Part shown: positions 1-10,307 of the stretch, piece by piece
Layout of the letters: each line of letters opens with the position of its first letter
Numbering within the stretch: the stretch's first letter is position 1
Assembly (NCBI GenBank): GCA_963678705.1
Contig: OY783208.1
Location: 23,276,207-23,340,206, forward strand
Source: Panorpa germanica
Lineage: Eukaryota; Arthropoda; Insecta; Mecoptera; Panorpidae
DNA: 64,000 nt
Reading direction: 5' to 3'
Position numbers and translations under genes: made by a program
The notes under the pieces: model-generated
Databases searched by the model: none
The model's input: only the letters and a program-made list of their open reading frames with translations
Told to the model about the DNA's origin: nothing

Positions 1-1601
1 ATCTATGTTTTCGCAATGAATTCAATTCATTTACTTTTATTACTAATTTATTACAGAAAAGTTTTTCAACATAACCTCGTTCGTTTCATTTTTTAAACAC
101 TTTAAATTTATTTCTTTTAAGATTGCTTATATTTTTCTATATAATAGTGTAAATACATTTCTTTTTCTTTTTAGTAAATTCAAAAATTGTTATATTATAA
201 TGGAGAATTGCAAATCGCAAAAAATTAAATTAGAAATTGATTTGGGTTTAAATGAACCCATGGACCCAGCGAATGTAAACGATGATATCAAAATGGAAAC
301 AAATGAAGAACGTGTCATCAAAGAAGCAGCGCCATTTGATGAAATAAAAAGCGAAATTAAAGAAGAACCAGACGATGGTTCAGAAGAAGCTACACTTTTA
401 CCTCGAGATGACTACTTCATTAAGTTGGAAGTTCCAGATGAAAATGTCACTGAACCGTTGAACAATGAGCATCTACAAAGTGATATTAATTTGAACCTGA
501 AGCCTTATATCTGTGAACTATGTAACAAAGTGTTTGACACTAAGGATAAAATCAGAAACCATTTACGTGTGCATTCGGTTATAAAAACACATTCTTGCAA
601 TAAATGTAATAAAACATTTGAATATCCATCAGCTTTAGAACGACATAAAATCACACATTCAGTTTTAAAACCGTTTTCTTGCGACGAATGTCATAAAACG
701 TTTAAATATTCATCAAATTTGAAAAAACATAAAAAAACACATTTAGGTTTAAACCCATTTTCTTGCGATGAATGTAGCAAAACATTTTGTGATCCATCCG
801 CTTTGAAAGAACATAAAATCACACATTCAGGTTTAAAACCATTTTCCTGCGATAAATGTAGTAAAACATTTAGTCGTTTAACGAATTTAAAACAACATAA
901 GAACACACATTTAGCTATAAAACCGTTTTCTTGCGACGAATGTCATAAAACGTTTAATTATTCATCAAATTTGAAAAAACATAAAAAAACACATTTAGGT
1001 TTAAAGCCATTTTCTTGCGATGAATGTAGCAAAACATTTTGTGATCCATCCGCTTTGAAACAACATAAAATCACACATTCAGGTTTAAAACCATTTTCCT
1101 GCGACGAATGTAGCAAAACATTTATTCGCTCAACGGATTTAAAACGGCATAAAAACACACATTTACGTTTAAAACCGTTTTGTTGCGATGAATGCGATAA
1201 AAGTTTCTCGTCTTCTGGTTCTTTGAAGAAACATCAAAAAATTCATTTAGATTAGTTTAACTGATTTATGTTTACATTTCCTGGTTTAACTGTGGTTTGT
1301 ATTTACTGTAGTTTTACTATAAGAAGCTTGTTTAATAAATATTGGTTTTAAAAACGAAGGATAGTGATTTCATTTATTGTTCTTTCTTGTTTTGTACTAT
1401 ATGTTTAGATGTAAAATAATAATTTAACTTTATAGTTATATTCACATATCGTAAAATGTTACTTAATATAACATCTGAATCGTGGATATGAAACAGAAAT
1501 ACGTCAGCAGTATATCTTCCACTTGTCTTATCATTTAGTTTTCTCTGATTTCTTTAATAGCCTTTAATCCAGAAGCCTCGGGCAACATATTTCCTCCCAA
1601 T
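1..1601 (+). repeat. Tandem duplication, unit 1 (gene 1 with flanks)
   Basis: The 5'UTR intron, coding region, 3'UTR and about 260 bp of 3' flank match 2561-4042 almost base for base. Both units end at the same junction with the left end of the MITE, so the MITE was already present when the block duplicated. Confidence 0.85.
200..1255 (+). CDS. C2H2 zinc-finger protein, 9 fingers (cluster gene 1)
   Basis: A 351-aa single-exon coding region. Residues 1-100 are acidic and carry five psi-K-x-E motifs (IKLE 9-12, IKME 30-33, IKSE 49-52, IKEE 53-56 followed by PDD, IKLE 74-77), the SUMO-conjugation consensus. Nine C2H2 fingers (CxxC...HxxxH) follow from about residue 103 with a strict 28-residue period; linkers read GLKPF or similar in place of TGEKP. 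There is no Cys-rich ZAD domain. Fingers 3-4 and 6-7 are near-identical pairs, so the array grew by a two-finger duplication. The start is preceded by a splice acceptor (ttttag at about 174), implying a noncoding first exon outside the window. AATAAA lies at 1334. A nuclear DNA-binding regulator is inferred from the family; the target is unknown. Confidence 0.9.
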   Translation: MENCKSQKIKLEIDLGLNEPMDPANVNDDIKMETNEERVIKEAAPFDEIKSEIKEEPDDGSEEATLLPRDDYFIKLEVPDENVTEPLNNEHLQSDINLNLKPYICELCNKVFDTKDKIRNHLRVHSVIKTHSCNKCNKTFEYPSALERHKITHSVLKPFSCDECHKTFKYSSNLKKHKKTHLGLNPFSCDECSKTFCDPSALKEHKITHSGLKPFSCDKCSKTFSRLTNLKQHKNTHLAIKPFSCDECHKTFNYSSNLKKHKKTHLGLKPFSCDECSKTFCDPSALKQHKITHSGLKPFSCDECSKTFIRSTDLKRHKNTHLRLKPFCCDECDKSFSSSGSLKKHQKIHLD

Positions 1602-2194
1602 AGGCTTGTGTCCTCATTTTTTAGTGGTCGATTTTTCAATTGTTGATTGAAATTGATGTTAATAAATGTGTATTGGCGTGTCTATTTTATTAAATATCTA
1701 AATGTTGACGGAGATATAGCAATTAAAAGTTTAAATTGTAGTTTTAGCGCTAGATATGGTCGGTCATATTTGTATGACGTGAATTGTATACGTTAGTTAT
1801 TTGTTGAGTAGGTCAGTGCTGTGGTAATGTTTTCTAGCTGTTGGTAGTCGAAATAATCTAGTCAAGTTAAACAATAATAAGTTTTTATTTTATTTAACCC
1901 TGCTAAGGCAGACATAATATAGACATTTTATTGTTCCTTGAAATAGTTGTAAATAATATTTGGAATATAAATACATATAGCATAGATTTATGATCGGTAA
2001 GGTTGATAACCTTACACAAGGATTGTGATGTCACATGCACTTGGAATGTGTACAACGTTGAATCCCTTTAATAATTAAAGAGACAAAATTACTTTTTAAT
2101 TGTTAATATCTCTTAACATATAAGGAGTTCTAGTAACCCACTATATCAATATGTAGTACACTTTTATAGAAATTAAGACATAGATCACAAGCCC
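1602..2194 (+). mobile_element. MITE family A, full length, forward
   Basis: Noncoding element with near-palindromic ends (GGGCTTGTGTCCT ... AGGACACAAGCCC; here slightly mutated at both ends). Diagnostic inner blocks: TATTGGCGTGTC, TTGACGGAGATATAG, TTTAACCCTGCTAAGGCAGA and AATCCCTTTAATAATTAAAG. It sits at the 3' border of the duplicated gene 1 block. Confidence 0.8.
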
Positions 2195-2209
2195 ATTGCT
2201 TAAAATAAT

Positions 2210-2451
2210 AAAGTTCATAAAGCCCGCCAAAAATATTTGATTACAGCAAACGAATGCATACACTCTCTAAGATCTTTCCGGTTTTGATATCTGAGTTGAA
2301 ATTTCTTTACTTTGACAGCTCATTGAAAAGGTAGAGTCTAACTTACTTACAAATTATCGTCTTCACATCTTATTTAGTTAATATTTCACAAATATAAGAA
2401 GCAGTACATGCTTGAGAAAAGAGTAAATATATATATAATGGTATTTTAATG
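2210..2451 (+). promoter_or_regulatory. Conserved promoter module upstream of zinc-finger gene 2
   Basis: Contains AAGTTCATAAAGCCCGCC, then TTTGACAGCTCATTGAAAAGG, then GTTAATATTTCAC, then a TATA-like run at about 2430 followed by GGTATTTT. The same order recurs upstream of four other cluster genes. GCCCGCCAAA is the reverse complement of an E2F-type site (TTTGGCGGG); that reading is inference. The coding start lies about 320 bp downstream, leaving room for a short noncoding exon and a 5'UTR intron. Confidence 0.65.
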
Positions 2452-2560
2452 TTTTTTTTATTAAATAAATTAATTTATACATTATATTTTATTACTTTCT
2501 ATTTTTAAGAGTAATAAATATGAACTAAAAATTATGAATCTAGAAATATGAGTTTTGAAT

Positions 2561-4042
2561 CTAGGTTTTCGCAATGAATTCTTTTTACTTTTATTACTAA
2601 TTTATTACAGAAAAGTTTTTCAACATAACCTCGTTCGTTTCATTTTTTAAACACTAAATTTATTTCTTTTAAGATTGCTTATATTTTTCTATATAATAGT
2701 GTAAATACATTTCTTTTTCTTTTTAGTAAATTCAAAAATTGTTATATTATAATGGAGAATTGCAAATCGCAAAAAATTAAACTAGAAATTGATTTGGGTT
2801 TAAATGAACCCATGGACCACCCAGCGAATGTAGACGTTGACATCAAAATGGAAACAAATGAAGAACGTGTCATCAAAGAAGCAGCGCCATTTGATGAAAT
2901 AAAAAGAGAAATTAAAGAAGAATCAGACGATGGTTCAGAAGAACCTACACTTTTACCTCGAGATGACTACTTCATTAAGTTTGAAGTTCCAGATGAAAAT
3001 GTCACTGAACCGTTGAACAATGAGCAACTACAAAGTGAAATTAATTCGAGCATGAAGCCTTATATCTGTGGACTATGTAACAAAGTGTTTGACACGAAGG
3101 ATAAAATCAGAAACCATTTACGTGTGCATTCAGTTATGAAAACACATTCTTGCAATGAGTGTAATAAAACATTTGAATATCCATCAGGTTTAGAACGACA
3201 TAAAATCACACATTCAGGTTTAAAACCATTTTCCTGCGATAAATGTAGTAAAACATTTAGTCGTTTAACGAATTTAAAACATCATAAGAACACACATTTA
3301 GCTATAAAACCGTTTTCTTGCGATGAATGTGATAAAACGTTTATAAAATCATCACATTTAAAACAACATAAAAACACACATTTAGTTTTAAAACCATTTT
3401 CTTGCGATGAATGTAGTAAAACATTTAGTCAATTATCAAGTTTGAAACATCATAAAAACACACATTTAGGTTTAAAACCTTTTTCTTGCGATGAATGTGA
3501 TAAAACGTTTAGACAATCATCACATTTAAAACAACATAAGAACACACATTTAGCTTTGAAACCGTTTTCTTGCGATAAATGCGATAAAACGTTTAAGTAT
3601 TCATCAAGTTTAAAACAACATAAGAACACACATTTAGCTTTGAAACCGTTTTCTTGCGATTTATGCGATAAAAGTTTCTCGTCTTCTGGTTCTTTGAAGA
3701 AACATCAAAAAATTCATTTAGCTTAGTTTAACTGATTTATGTTTACAATTCCTAGTTTAACTGTGGTTTGTATTTACTGTAGTTTTACTATAAGAAGCTT
3801 GTTTAATAAATATTGGTTTTGAAAACGAAGGATAGTGATTTCATTTATTGTTCTTTCTTGTTTTGTACTATATGTTTAGATGTAAAATAATAATTTATCT
3901 TTATAGTTATATTCACATATGTTTATTATTTGCAGACATATACGTCAGCAGTATATCTTCCACTTGTCTTATCATTTAGTTTTCTCCGATTTCTTTAATA
4001 GCCTCTAATCCAGAAGCCTCGGGCAACATATTTCCTCCCAAT
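2561..4042 (+). repeat. Tandem duplication, unit 2 (gene 2 with flanks)
   Basis: Partner of the block that starts at the left edge of the window. The two differ mainly in number and type of fingers inside the coding region and by small indels in the flanks. Confidence 0.85.
2752..3726 (+). CDS. C2H2 zinc-finger protein, 8 fingers (cluster gene 2)
   Basis: A 324-aa paralogue of gene 1. The N-terminal 100 residues differ at only a few positions and keep the psi-K-x-E motifs (IKLE, IKME, IKRE, IKEE, IKFE). It has eight 28-residue C2H2 fingers. Fingers 1-3 match gene 1 fingers 1, 2 and 5; the middle fingers differ (IKSSHL, SQLSSL, RQSSHL and KYSSSL at the helix positions); the last finger matches again. 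Upstream and downstream flanks are also near-identical to those of gene 1, so this is a recent tandem duplicate whose finger array has since been remodelled. A TATA-like stretch lies near 2430, a 5'UTR intron acceptor near 2726, and AATAAA at 3805. Confidence 0.9.
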   Translation: MENCKSQKIKLEIDLGLNEPMDHPANVDVDIKMETNEERVIKEAAPFDEIKREIKEESDDGSEEPTLLPRDDYFIKFEVPDENVTEPLNNEQLQSEINSSMKPYICGLCNKVFDTKDKIRNHLRVHSVMKTHSCNECNKTFEYPSGLERHKITHSGLKPFSCDKCSKTFSRLTNLKHHKNTHLAIKPFSCDECDKTFIKSSHLKQHKNTHLVLKPFSCDECSKTFSQLSSLKHHKNTHLGLKPFSCDECDKTFRQSSHLKQHKNTHLALKPFSCDKCDKTFKYSSSLKQHKNTHLALKPFSCDLCDKSFSSSGSLKKHQKIHLA

Positions 4043-5249
4043 GGGCTTGTGTCCTCATTTTTTAGTGATCGATTTGTCAATTGTTGATTGATATTGATGT
4101 TAATAAATGTGTATTGGCGTGTCTATTTTATTAAATATCTAAATGTTGACGAAGATATAGCATACGCTGACGATATAGTCAGAGGACATTGAGGAAGTAG
4201 AAGAATTTAAATATCTGGGCTACACTTTTAAAAAGAACAATGGAGAAGAGGCTCAGATAAGGGAGGTAGCAAAGAAGGCAGAGCAAGCAATGCGACGGGT
4301 ATGAGGACTAGGGGAAAAGGTATTTGGGGGGGACATACAAAAGAGAATATGGATATTTGATAGACTGATAGCCAGTATGATGTCGTATGGAGCAGAGGTT
4401 TGGGGGTGGAAGGAACAAGAAAAGTTGGAAAGAATACAGGTGAGATATATTAAATGGGTACTAGGGCTGGACAGGTGCACGCCAGGATACATGGTGATGG
4501 AGGAGCTAAAAAGGGATAAGATACGAATTAAAACAGGGGAAAGAGCAGTAAAATACGAGGAGAAATTGAACAGAGCGGAAAGCAAAATTTTAAAGAAAAT
4601 AAGAGAGGATAGCATAAAGAATGGGGGGGGAGGAGGTCCAAAAAAGAGAAAGGAGTACTTTGAAAGGAATGGAATGGCGATCGAGGAGGCAGAGAGGAGA
4701 AGAGAAGGTGGCGCAAGTGTGGAAGAGGAGCTAAGGAGAAGGGATAAGGAGATACAACAGCAGGAGAGAATGGGAAAAATATAAAAAAGTAACTAAGTAA
4801 AAGTAGAAAATAATGTGCCTCAGTACCTTATAGAAAAAGACATAAAACACATAAGAAGAACAGCAAGGTTTAGATTGGGAAATGAGGAAAAAGGAAACAG
4901 ATACTGGGAAAAGAGTGAGGAAAGAAAGTGTAGAATGTGCGGAGCGGAGGACGAAACACTGGAGCACATTAAGTTTGAGTGTAAGGAAAAAGTAGCGAGC
5001 GAAAGGAATATCGGCCAGCTATTAAAGGGAGGCAGTGAAGGAAAGAGGTGGATGGCGGAAATAGTAAGAAGGAAAGAAAAAACAGGAGAATAAATAAGCT
5101 GGTGGAGAATAATGTAAATTTAATTGTAATTTGAAGTATGTATTAAGAATGTAGATTGTAAAGCCGAAAGGCGAACAATAAACAATAAATAACATCAAGT
5201 TCAAACAACAATTGAAAAATCGACTCCTAAAATATGAGGACACAAGCCC
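4043..5249. mobile_element. Composite fold-back: LINE fragment between two inverted left ends of MITE A
   Basis: The first 115 bp are the left end of MITE A in forward orientation. The last 60 bp (about 5190-5249) are the same left end in reverse (AACAATTGAAAAATCGAC ... GAGGACACAAGCCC). Between them is a LINE 3' fragment. The usual right end of MITE A is absent. The left junction with host DNA is identical to that at 1602, so this is the duplicated copy, later rebuilt. Confidence 0.7.
4158..5190 (+). mobile_element. Non-LTR retrotransposon (LINE) 3' fragment
   Basis: Starts with YADDIV, the reverse-transcriptase catalytic motif, then jumps by internal deletion to FKYLGYTF and the thumb-like region (MMSYGAEVWGW, TPGYMVMEEL). 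The C-terminal CCHC-like motif typical of LINE ORF2 follows (CRMCGAEDETLEHIKFEC, about 4930-4982). At least one stop and one frame change separate the pieces, so it is dead. The end is A-rich with AATAAA copies (about 5175-5190), as at a LINE 3' terminus. The clade cannot be assigned by eye. Confidence 0.75.
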
Positions 5250-5259
5250 ATTTCGGAAT

Positions 5260-5480
5260 TTCAAGTATTTGAAAAAATGCCACAGTTAGGATCTCAATAC
5301 GAGATATTTGCGAAAGTATTTTTTTTTAATTTTCCAGGGAATTTCTTCTTCCAGGGAAATTCAGGGACGCAGAAAGTATTAGATTTTATCCTCTTCAAAA
5401 TATCAAAATTTGAATAACCTTTGTAGGCGCCGTTTAGACGATAGCATAGATAAGATTTTATTAACAGATTAATATGGATT
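5260..5480 (+). repeat. Degenerate repeat family D fragment
   Basis: Shares TTCCAGGGAAATTCAGGGACG, a following AAAGT.TTAGA block and TTTGTAGGCGCCGTTTAGA with 25640-25800, and weaker similarity with 22930-23200 and 41440-41740. No coding potential seen. Confidence 0.5.
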
Positions 5481-5529
5481 AAGGTGGAACATTATAATAG
5501 GTAGATAATTTAAATTAGTTTGCTTTAAT

Positions 5530-5740
5530 ATATAAGTTCATAAAACCCGCCAAAAATATTATATAACGAATTGTAATGTCGAAAGCTAAAATGTCTGCAT
5601 TTTGACAGCTCATTAGCAAGGTAGAATCTAATTACGTACAAATTATGGTATTTACATCATATTGAGTTAATATTTTACGTAAATAAAAGTCAGCAGCTAT
5701 TTTAGAAAAGTATAATTAATATATAAAGGTATTTTCGATA
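5530..5740 (+). promoter_or_regulatory. Conserved promoter module upstream of zinc-finger gene 3
   Basis: Same ordered blocks: AAGTTCATAAAACCCGCC, TTGACAGCTCATTAGCAAGG, GTTAATATTTTACG and a good TATAAA at 5722-5727 followed by GGTATTTT. Confidence 0.65.
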
Positions 5741-6105
5741 TAGCCACAACTTTTGTTTTATATCTTATAAGAAAATGTATTGAATTTTATTTGTTTCTTT
5801 CTACTTTTGGGTTTAATAATAATAAGCTAAAAACTATGAATCTAGAAATATGAGCATTGCATTTCAAAGCTTTCCACAATGACTTTCTTAATTGATGTAC
5901 TTTACTTTTTACAAAGTATTAATTTATTCCAGAAAATTTTTTCAACATAACCTCTCTTATTTATCTCCATTATGTCCCATCAGTTTGTTTCATTCTTTAA
6001 ACACTTTAGATTTATTTGTTTTGACGAATTGCTTATATTTTTCTAAATAATAGCGAAAATACATTTTCTTTTGTTTTTAGTAAAATAAAAAATTGTTGTT
6101 CTATA

Positions 6106-7239
6106 ATGGAGGATTGCAAATTTCAACAAATAAAGCTAGAAATTGATTTGGGTTTAAATGAACCCATGGACCCAGCGAATGTAAACGATGATATCAAAAT
6201 GGAAATACAAGAAGAACGTGTCATCAAAGAAGCAGCGCCATTTGATGAAATAAAAAGAGAAATTACAGAAGAACCAGATGATGGTTCAGAAGAAGCTACA
6301 CTTTTACCTTTAGATGACTACTTCATTAAGTTCGAAGTTCGTGTTGAAAATATCGTCGAGAACAGTGAAGATCTACAAAGTGAAATTAATACGAACCTGA
6401 AGCCTTATATATGTGATGTATGTAACAAATTGTTTGACACTAAAGGAGAAATCATAAAACATTTGCGAGTACATCGTGCGCAAAAAGTACTTACTTGCAA
6501 TACATGTAATAAAACATTTAAAAGTCCATTAAGATTAAAACGACATGAAAACGCACACTTAGGTTTGAAATCGTTTTCTTGTAGCATATGTAATAAAACG
6601 TTTAGTCGTTCATCGCATTTAAAACGACATAAAACAATACATTTAGGTTTAAAACCTTTTTCTTGCGATGAATGTTTTAAAACATTTAGTTTTTCATCAC
6701 TTTTAAAATTACATAAAGTCACACATTTAGGTTTAAAACCGTTTTCTTGCGATCAATGTGAAAACACGTTCAGTCAATCATCACATTTAAAACAACATAA
6801 AAGTACACATTCCGGTTTGAAACCGTTTTCTTGCGATGAATGTAGTAAAACATTCAGTCAATCTTCTAATTTAAAAAAACATAAAAATACACATGTAGGT
6901 TTAAAGCTATTTTCTTGCGATGATTGTAATAAATCATTTAGTCAACTATCAGGTTTAAAACAACATAAAAAAGTACATTTAGGTATAAAACCATTTTCTT
7001 GCGATAAATGTAGTAAAACATTTAGTCAATCATCTAATTTGAAAAAACATAAAGACACACATGTAGGTTTAAAACTATTTTCTTGCGATGAATGTAGTAA
7101 AACATTTCGTAGTTCAGCTTATTTAAAAGATCATAAGAACTCGCATTTAGGTTTGAAACCGTTTTCTTGTGGTTTATGTCATAAATCGTTTGGAAGGGTG
7201 TCAACTTTAAAGAAACATCAAAAACTTCATTTAGATTAG
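6106..7239 (+). CDS. C2H2 zinc-finger protein, 10 fingers (cluster gene 3)
   Basis: A 377-aa paralogue, older than the gene 1/2 split. The N-terminus keeps the family pattern with four psi-K-x-E motifs (IKLE, IKME, IKRE, IKFE) and the acidic EEPDDGSEE stretch. Ten C2H2 fingers of 28 residues follow from about residue 103, joined by LGLKPF, VGLKLF or SGLKPF linkers. Many fingers carry SQSS before the helix, and fingers 6 and 8 share the helix SQSSNLKKH. The start follows a splice acceptor (tttttag near 6080). TATAAA lies at 5722 in the conserved upstream module and AATAAA at 7301. Likely a sequence-specific nuclear regulator; the target is unknown. Confidence 0.88.
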   Translation: MEDCKFQQIKLEIDLGLNEPMDPANVNDDIKMEIQEERVIKEAAPFDEIKREITEEPDDGSEEATLLPLDDYFIKFEVRVENIVENSEDLQSEINTNLKPYICDVCNKLFDTKGEIIKHLRVHRAQKVLTCNTCNKTFKSPLRLKRHENAHLGLKSFSCSICNKTFSRSSHLKRHKTIHLGLKPFSCDECFKTFSFSSLLKLHKVTHLGLKPFSCDQCENTFSQSSHLKQHKSTHSGLKPFSCDECSKTFSQSSNLKKHKNTHVGLKLFSCDDCNKSFSQLSGLKQHKKVHLGIKPFSCDKCSKTFSQSSNLKKHKDTHVGLKLFSCDECSKTFRSSAYLKDHKNSHLGLKPFSCGLCHKSFGRVSTLKKHQKLHLD

Positions 7240-7379
7240 GTTGAGTATTTCATAACTGTTGTTTGTATTTGTTTTAGTTTTACTTTATGAAAGCTCATTT
7301 AATAAATATTGATTTCAAAAACGAAGGACCATATTTCACCTTTACGTAGTATGGGACATCTTTGTCTTATTCGTTAATT

Positions 7380-7876
7380 CATTTATTGTTCATTTTTGTT
7401 TTGTACTATACATACTATACACTTCGACTTAAAGCATCAATTTATATTTATTATTATATTCACTATCATTATCATTTAGTTTTCTCTGATTTCTTTAATA
7501 GCTTCTAATCTAGATGATATCTAGTCACAATGAATAGACGGATCAGGCAACATAATGGCTCCTTATTTAACTATTCAAAGTCTATACCCCAACTGGGTCA
7601 TCCGTTAAAATTAAATTATCCTTGCGTGTGAACACTATAACACAAAATCAAATCTTATATTAATTCAGCATTTAACTATATTCAATTAATCAATATGTAA
7701 TTAAGTATTTATCATTTGTAGACAAATAAAAGTGTATTTCAAATAAAACAAAACATCAAAGTTTTATTTCTTCGAGGACATCTAAATTCTTTGTCTTCTG
7801 CGATCATCTGCCTAAGACTTCAGTACTGTTCTTATTATTATTATGTAATTATTACTATATTATTAGGGTCGCTAAT
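7380..7876. other. Intergenic, no gene seen
   Basis: AT-rich 3' flank of zinc-finger gene 3. Its start resembles the flanks of genes 1 and 2 but lacks the MITE found there. No open frame or RNA gene recognised. Confidence 0.5.
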
Positions 7877-8782
7877 GGGCTTGTGTCCTATGTCTTAATT
7901 TCTATAAAAGTGTACTACATATTGATAAAGTGGGTTACTAGAACCTCAAATGTTCAATTATTTATTAATAACTCCTTATATGTTAAGAGATATTAACAAT
8001 TAAAAAAGTCATTTTGTCTCTTTAATTATTAAAGGGATTCAACGTTGTACAAAATTCCATGACAGTAAAGACACGTCCTCTAAGTTGCCATTTCTTTTAT
8101 ATACTTAATACAGAACTCTTATCCATAAAACAAATAACTGATCTATCCTTTAATATCTTAGGCCCTCCGTACACGACGCGACTGGTTGCAAACCTTAGCC
8201 CCGAATCTGCTGTTAGTAAAAGAACGAACGTGTTTACGAGTGAAATAAAACACACGGCACGAACGTAACTAAACTGATTTGAAACTGATTTTGAGTATAT
8301 ATTCAGCGACTAGATTTCTCGGTCGCAGGGCATTGTTGGTTTCATGATGACATCATCAACAGAGATGTTTACGAAAAGTATTTAAATAAATACAAACAAT
8401 CAAATATAACACAATAGAATCCCTTGTTATGCTATTGTTAAAAATTCTATAGAGTCACGATACACGATACTCGTGCTCATTTTAGTTGAAAACTTCGTTT
8501 CGCGTTTAGTTTACAATTAGCCGACTCTAGAGCCTTTTCTCGTGTTTCATCTCACTCGCATACAAGTTCGATCCTTCACTAACAACATAGTTGTAAGCAC
8601 ATTCACTTCGGGCTAATATGTTAGATATTTGAGGCGCTAAAACTACAATTCAAACTTTTAATTGCTATATCTCCGTCAACATTTAGATATTCATTAAAAT
8701 AGACACGTCAATACACATTTAATAACATCAATTTCAATCAACAATTGAAAAATCGACCAATAAAAAATGAAGACATAAGCCC
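7877..8782 (-). mobile_element. MITE family A variant, reverse, with a foreign insert
   Basis: Both ends are MITE A in reverse orientation (GGGCTTGTGTCCTATGTC ... AAGACATAAGCCC). The middle (about 8045-8635) differs from ordinary copies. It contains CGTACACGACGCGACTGG, reminiscent of PIF/Harbinger-type ends, and blocks shared with 45350-45480 (CACTAACAACA). I read it as an insertion inside the MITE. Confidence 0.55.
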
Positions 8783-8884
8783 ATTCTATTGGAAATGTTA
8801 CACATGCTCTGAAAAGTTCATTGAGAAAAGATATTACAATTACAACAAAATAAAATTTAAATTAATTTCTATTAAATATTGAAC

Positions 8885-9080
8885 TTTAAAAATCCCGCCA
8901 TAAAATATAAATCATCAGCAAAGTGAAATAAAAATTTCTTTATTTTGACAGCTCATTGAAAAGGTAGAGACTAAATTATATACAAATTATTGTATTTAGA
9001 TCTCTTTAAGTTAATATTTTACGAAAATAAAGAACAGGATATATTTAAGAGGGGTGTAAATTAACATATAAAGGTATTTT
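8885..9080 (+). promoter_or_regulatory. Conserved promoter module upstream of zinc-finger gene 4
   Basis: Blocks AATCCCGCCATAAA, TTGACAGCTCATTGAAAAGG, GTTAATATTTTACG and TATAAA at 9067-9072 followed by GGTATTTT. A GTGAGT splice-donor candidate at about 9130 would end a short noncoding first exon. Confidence 0.65.
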
Positions 9081-9234
9081 AACATTTTTCTTTAAAATGA
9101 AACATTTCGTACCTTAGTTGATATTTTTGTGAGTAATAAACGTTTATTAAAAATTATAATGACTAAACATTTTAATAACTTCTATGTAGTCATTACAGAA
9201 TTCAGTAATTGTTTATAGACACACCTTTTTACTA

Positions 9235-9565
9235 CAAAAATACTATATTTCTGAATATTATGATCTTTGTTGTACAAATCACTACGTAATATTCGTTATT
9301 ACATTTTTTAATTAGAAATAGATAATATTACCGATTAAATTTGAAATTTCGCATTTGAGGTTAAATTTAAAATAACACTGTTCCATATATAATTGAAAAT
9401 GGCGTCACATTTCTCATTTATTGGTCAATTTTAAAAATAAATATTGTACATTTTTTAATAATATATTGTACAATGAATATTACATAGTGATTTGAACATC
9501 TTTTGACTATATTAAAAGCGCCCTAAAACATACAAGAGAGTGGTAGTTTTTGTACAAGTTTCAAA
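9235..9565 (+). repeat. Diverged copy of the inner part of the 48-bp-TIR element
   Basis: Aligns by eye with 9650-9965 and 12635-12930 (ATGGCGTCA, TTTATTGGTCAA, a TTTTTTAATAA block, then ACTATATTAAAAGCG). Older than the neighbouring copy. Confidence 0.5.
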
Positions 9566-9593
9566 ACAAAATGTGTTGTTAATCTAAATAAGG

Positions 9594-10124
9594 TAATTAT
9601 TCGATATAGCTACACCTTTTGTTTTGAATCTTATAAAAAAAACTACTGCATTTTTGTGTGTTTTATGGCATTTGTTATATGCTAAAAACATGTACAAATC
9701 TTACGTAAAATACATTATACCACTTTTTATTTAGGAAAAAACAATATTAATGGGTAAAGTTAAACTTCAAATTTGAGGTTAAAAATAATATGACATTGTT
9801 ACATATATAAATGAAAATGGCGTTATATTTCACATTTATTGGTCAACTTTAAGCATAAATACTGTCTATTTTTTAATAAAAAATTGTATAATGTTTATTA
9901 CGTACTGATTTGTACATATTTTTACTATATTAAAAGTGCCAGAAAATATACGAAAGTGCAACATTAGTTTTTTTATAAGATTCAAAACAAAAGGCCCTAC
10001 AAACAATGTTGACAAGATTCGTATTAGTTTCGAACGGATTGAACCGAATCGCATTAGAATCGTATAAGATTCGCACAAGATTTAGAGAAATTGTTTGTAG
10101 GGGTGTAGCTATATCGAATAATTA
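9594..10124. mobile_element. MITE with about 48-bp TIRs, right arm split by a smaller element
   Basis: Left arm TAATTATTCGATATAGCTAC ... CTTATAAAAAAA (9594-9641) is repeated inverted at the right end; the right arm is interrupted by the 108-bp element at 9995-10102. Lies in the 5'UTR-intron region of zinc-finger gene 4. Confidence 0.7.
9995..10102. mobile_element. Small nested fold-back element
   Basis: Ends CCCTACAAACAAT ... ATTGTTTGTAGGG, 108 bp. It splits AAAAGG from TGTAGC, which are contiguous in the intact arm of the host MITE. The inner part also has repeated AAGATTCG/GAATCG words. Confidence 0.65.
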
Positions 10125-10307
10125 TCCAAAATATTTATCCTTTTCATCAAATTTATTACAGAAAACTTTTTACTTTAATTTAAGTTTTCCTCACTTATAT
10201 ATCCTTATAAGCTCTTAAGATTTGTTTCTTTTAACGGATTGCTCATTTTTTTTTATAGTGGTAATCCAATTCGTTTTGTTAATAGTAAACTCGAAAATTG
10301 TAATATA

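Noticed and set aside
691-1158. Minus-strand open frames across the zinc-finger arrays (also 6405-6722, 13403-13597 and 13898-14098)
   Set aside because: They are antisense shadows of the 84-bp finger repeat; the repeated FKPKC-like pattern simply mirrors the sense codons.
4253-4967. Minus-strand frames over the LINE fragment
   Set aside because: The purine-rich sense strand encodes the recognisable RT and CCHC motifs; the antisense Ser/Leu-rich frames are by-products.
10239-10307. Upstream in-frame ATG of zinc-finger gene 4
   Set aside because: The extension lies across the splice acceptor and has no counterpart in the paralogues, which all start at M-[EQ]-[DN]-CK.
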